A DNA stretch of 64,000 nt. Source: Craspedostauros australis (taxonomy: Eukaryota; Bacillariophyta; Bacillariophyceae; Mastogloiales; Achnanthaceae). Numbering within the stretch: the first letter of the stretch is position 1; each line of letters opens with the position of its first letter. This document shows positions 61,125-64,000 of the stretch, piece after piece. The stretch covers positions 496,001-560,000 of the forward strand of contig JAMXDE010000005.1 of the NCBI GenBank assembly GCA_026770025.1. Reading direction: 5' to 3'. Both the position numbers and the translations under genes were made by a program. A model generated the notes under the pieces. That model saw nothing but the letters and a program-made list of their open reading frames with translations, searched no databases and had not been told where the DNA came from.

Positions 61125-64000
61125 CGAGGAACGCTTGGATGGTTCAACACTTTTGGAAAGTCTCGGCGCCAAATACTGTCCGAGAGGCAGGCCAATCGAT
61201 CGACCGATCGATCGATCAGCTGGCAGATTCTAGCGCACTCTAGGGAGAATGCCTGTGCTTTCTGGGGGACTTCGACTCTACAACTACGAGCGTCTGAGTA
61301 TGAGTCTGAGTAGGTGCGTGGGCACTTGGGCACTTGGTCTCTTGTCTTGGTCCTTTGGTCACGTATGTTTCTTTGCTTGTTCTGCCTACTCTCTATTGAT
61401 ACTCAGCAGAGTACTCTGAGTGCAACAGGAGCCAACGAGGCAGGGGCAGGGGGTGGCACTTGTGCTCGTATGTGCTTGTAGAATGCCTCGACTTGTGTGG
61501 AAGGTATGGTCCCGTGGAAGATCACATGTGACCTTTGATCCTGTCTTCGCTGGTTCGCTTGCCCTCCTGCCTTGGTCTTTCACGGATCACCCCCTTCGAA
61601 TGCGAGATGCGTCGAACGATGTTTGCAGCTAATCGACTCTTCGTGCGTGTATGTTGCAGCGGTAGTGTTGGCACTCTTCTTTTGCAATCAACGGTGCTAA
61701 CGTTGCTTTCGATGCTACTTCTGATGCTGTGTGTTGATGTTGTTGTTGCTGCTGCTGCTTGATGGCTATGCCGTTTTGGCCACAGAAAGCGGCGATGATC
61801 TTGGGCTCTGCTGTCGAAATGGCCTGGGCACTGGGCGCTGTGATGTTTTCTTTCCAAGTTCCTCGTTTGTTTGGATTACGACCGCGAGTGCGAGTATCTG
61901 GTGCTGTTGCAGGCTCCGCAGAATAACACGAGACAGAGGATGGACTGCTCGCAGTATGCGTCGGTGCAGAGTAGCTCGTAGAGCATGTAGGGTTGAGTAC
62001 CGATACTCTGTTCTCGCGCCCCTCTTGGAAATACAAATTGTGCTGTCGTGGTTATTTTCCACAAGCAAACGATCACTTTTTCGCGACGGTCCAAAGGAAG
62101 GGATAAAAAACAAGGGATGGTCAGTCGCCGGCTCCCCGTTCTCCAGACCGGCTTGTGAAGCATTAGGATAGCAGATCTGTTGTCCTCCTTGCTGTGATGC
62201 CGTTTCACCCCCTCGGTTGCTTGGTCAGAGACTGATGTGATGCAACAAATAAGAGGCGCGTTCGACAGCTGATGTGCGTGCCTTCCCTGCGCTGGCGCTT
62301 CGCGAACTGCCTCTTCCATCGAGGTTGCATCTGGAACCTCTCCGAGCAGCTCGTCTGCGCGCCCGCGAACGAGAGGGCACAAACAGAGACATCGTTGGTT
62401 TTCTTGTTCTGCCAACCGCGATAGACCCATCTTTCCAATAAATATTTGCTGGGGTTTGTCTACTCGTCGAACTGTTCGCTTATTAACCTTCAACGCCAGG
62501 ACGTGACCAGGGCACCCCGGCTTTGTGCCTCTCAGGTTGAACTGTGGTGAGTTGTATTGACTTAGAACCAGTTCGAGGACCTCCACGTATGAGTGGAACC
62601 AGCAAGGTTCTTGTATTCTACGTTAGGTTTGCAAACAAACAATACAGCGATGCGGTATTTATGCTCACCCAATGTACCAAACACACTTCACTTACTCTGC
62701 GAAAGTCACTCGAGTACCTCGAGTACGTAAGCGTTCGGTGATTTGTTTGTGCGTGGTGCCTTTGTGCCTGCTGGGACATACGAAGGTACCGTCAAAAGAC
62801 CCAGTATGGTCGCCTGGACCTGTTGCCTTGTGCGTTCACACCAGTTATTCGCAAACCTCTTGCTCTAGTAGCTCGTATTCTACTCCACCCAACTTCGTTC
62901 CGTGTTTCCTCTTGGCGCTTGGCGCATTTTTCACGGACTACCTGGTCTGTGCGCTACACACGCCGTTCGCCATGCATAAACTAGCCGGCATATACGGTAA
63001 ATATTCTAATTAAATGTGATGGAAATGTTCCAAACACAATTGTGAACAACGAACCAAGTTAAAACATGTATGTGATCATACCGTATATCCCATATCACCG
63101 AAGCCAAGAAGAGTACTTTTCGCCTAAGTTGCGTCTGGTATTGGGGAATAAGGAGAACAAGTATACGCCAGCAACTTATTATCATTGATACCAGTCAACC
63201 ACATGAAAAAGTACAACAAACATTTTGTGGTCCACACTTCATTCGCGGGACCGTATATCTTGCGTACCACAACCGCGCGCTGAACCGGAAGAACTGAAAG
63301 GATGACGTCAAAAAGGATACTCCAATCACGTCCGTGTGATCCAGCTACTGAAGACTTGGTTGTGTCATGACGGTACCAGTCCGATCGCGTGACGTTTGTG
63401 GCTTTGGTCCAAGGTGTTTCCGCGCTAAACAGAGTATTTGGAGCGCAGCAGAACAGGCCAGAATGAGGTAACGAATCCACCGTCCTCACAAGGTTAGAGC
63501 ACGAACGCAGCTGCCTTGTACCTTGTCCGCTCTCATCGCTCAATTCTCATGTTTTACTTCCACAAGAGACTTGACAATTTTCCTTCTCCGCGTATTCCTC
63601 ATGCACTTGTCTGGGTTGGGTTGGGTTGGGTTGGGTTGGGTTGGGTTAGATTGATTTGGACGCTGCTCCTTCCGAACAACGCTTTGCAGATCTCCTTCGT
63701 TGTTGCATGCAATCGCATCCGTACGTTCGCTGCGCTCGGTGTGGGACTCGTGTCGCTTGTTCTTCTTCAATGTACTCGACTTCGGTACCACACGACCCAA
63801 AACTTCATACGCCTTGGTCTTGGTGCAATTCCAATGTAGCCACAAACTCCACACTTCTGCTTCACCTTTTACTTTGACTGCAACAATCCGTGCTTCTACT
63901 CGTATTCTGCTCTTATTCGTAACTGCGCGATTGGTCTGGGGTGCTTCTCGTGTGTACAACAATTGCGTCAGCATCTGATGCAGTATGCACCATAACACTC
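61125..64000. other. Intergenic to window end
   Basis: 2.9 kb in which frames are short or lack ATG starts and none resembles a family. The first few hundred bases should be the 5' region of the polyQ gene. There is a CGATCGATCGATC run near 61203, several intergenic-type TACTCGTA-like motifs (exact copy at 63897-63904), and the TTGGG repeat below. A gene continuing beyond the window cannot be excluded. Confidence 0.45.
63612..63647 (+). repeat. Short TTGGG tandem repeat
   Basis: About seven GGGTT units followed by AGATTGATTTGG. It is G-rich and telomere-like but is not TTAGGG, and is only ~36 bp. Confidence 0.9.

Noticed and set aside
61876..62586. 236-codon minus-strand frame near the window end
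   Set aside because: Starts at a GTG, no domain and no composition typical of the other genes.
63124..63543. 139-codon minus-strand frame
   Set aside because: No ATG start and no family resemblance.
63612..63647. Telomere end
   Set aside because: Only ~36 bp, TTGGG rather than TTAGGG, and unique sequence continues after it.

Overview
The window is nuclear DNA of a photosynthetic stramenopile, most probably a diatom. The evidence is indirect: a plastid lipid-associated protein has a signal peptide cleaved before a Phe (the 'ASAF'-type signal of secondary red plastids), there is a DUF6824 protein (a family abundant in diatoms), a CRAL-TRIO-like domain of the divergent kind seen in diatoms, Ty1/copia elements with an LDSHAD protease motif, short GT-AG introns and many long, intron-poor genes carrying Q/A/K/S-rich disordered tracts. 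No bacterial-style operon, tRNA, rRNA or CRISPR array was seen.

Layout: 0-8.6 kb holds a Lin0512-family protein, a small coiled-coil protein with a FLASH-like motif, and a huge disordered protein ending in a RING finger. 9.0-13.6 kb is a composite mobile region: a perfect 28-bp inverted repeat encloses two arrays of a 20-bp satellite and, between them, a decayed copia element with a large internal deletion. 13.8-27.4 kb holds the plastid fibrillin gene (2 exons), a 1542-aa unknown protein, a putative tail-anchored protein and a TEX10/IPI1 ribosome-biogenesis protein. 27.7-31.1 kb is elongation factor 2, with a 778-bp intron directly after its ATG. 31.1-36.4 kb is apparently gene-free. 36.4-42.9 kb is a complete copia element on the minus strand, with identical 173-bp LTRs and a 5-bp target duplication; it sits 137 bp upstream of a STAND/AAA_16-type ATPase gene. 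48-49 kb is a TDP2-like phosphodiesterase. 49.8-57.2 kb is a four-exon ORC1 gene. The end holds a DUF6824 protein, a polyQ CRAL-TRIO-like protein and about 2.9 kb with no supportable gene.

The most remarkable object is ORC1. The AAA+ part is clearly ORC1, but the N-terminus carries about six diverged BAH-like modules instead of the usual one, giving a predicted protein of about 2100 aa. The full-length copia element is also unusual: its LTR ends are not TG...CA, and its gag and pol are in one frame separated only by a single TGA. Neighbouring genes are housekeeping functions (replication licensing, DNA repair, ribosome assembly, translation, plastid lipid) without an obvious shared pathway. 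Exon boundaries and start codons are read by eye and need transcript support.
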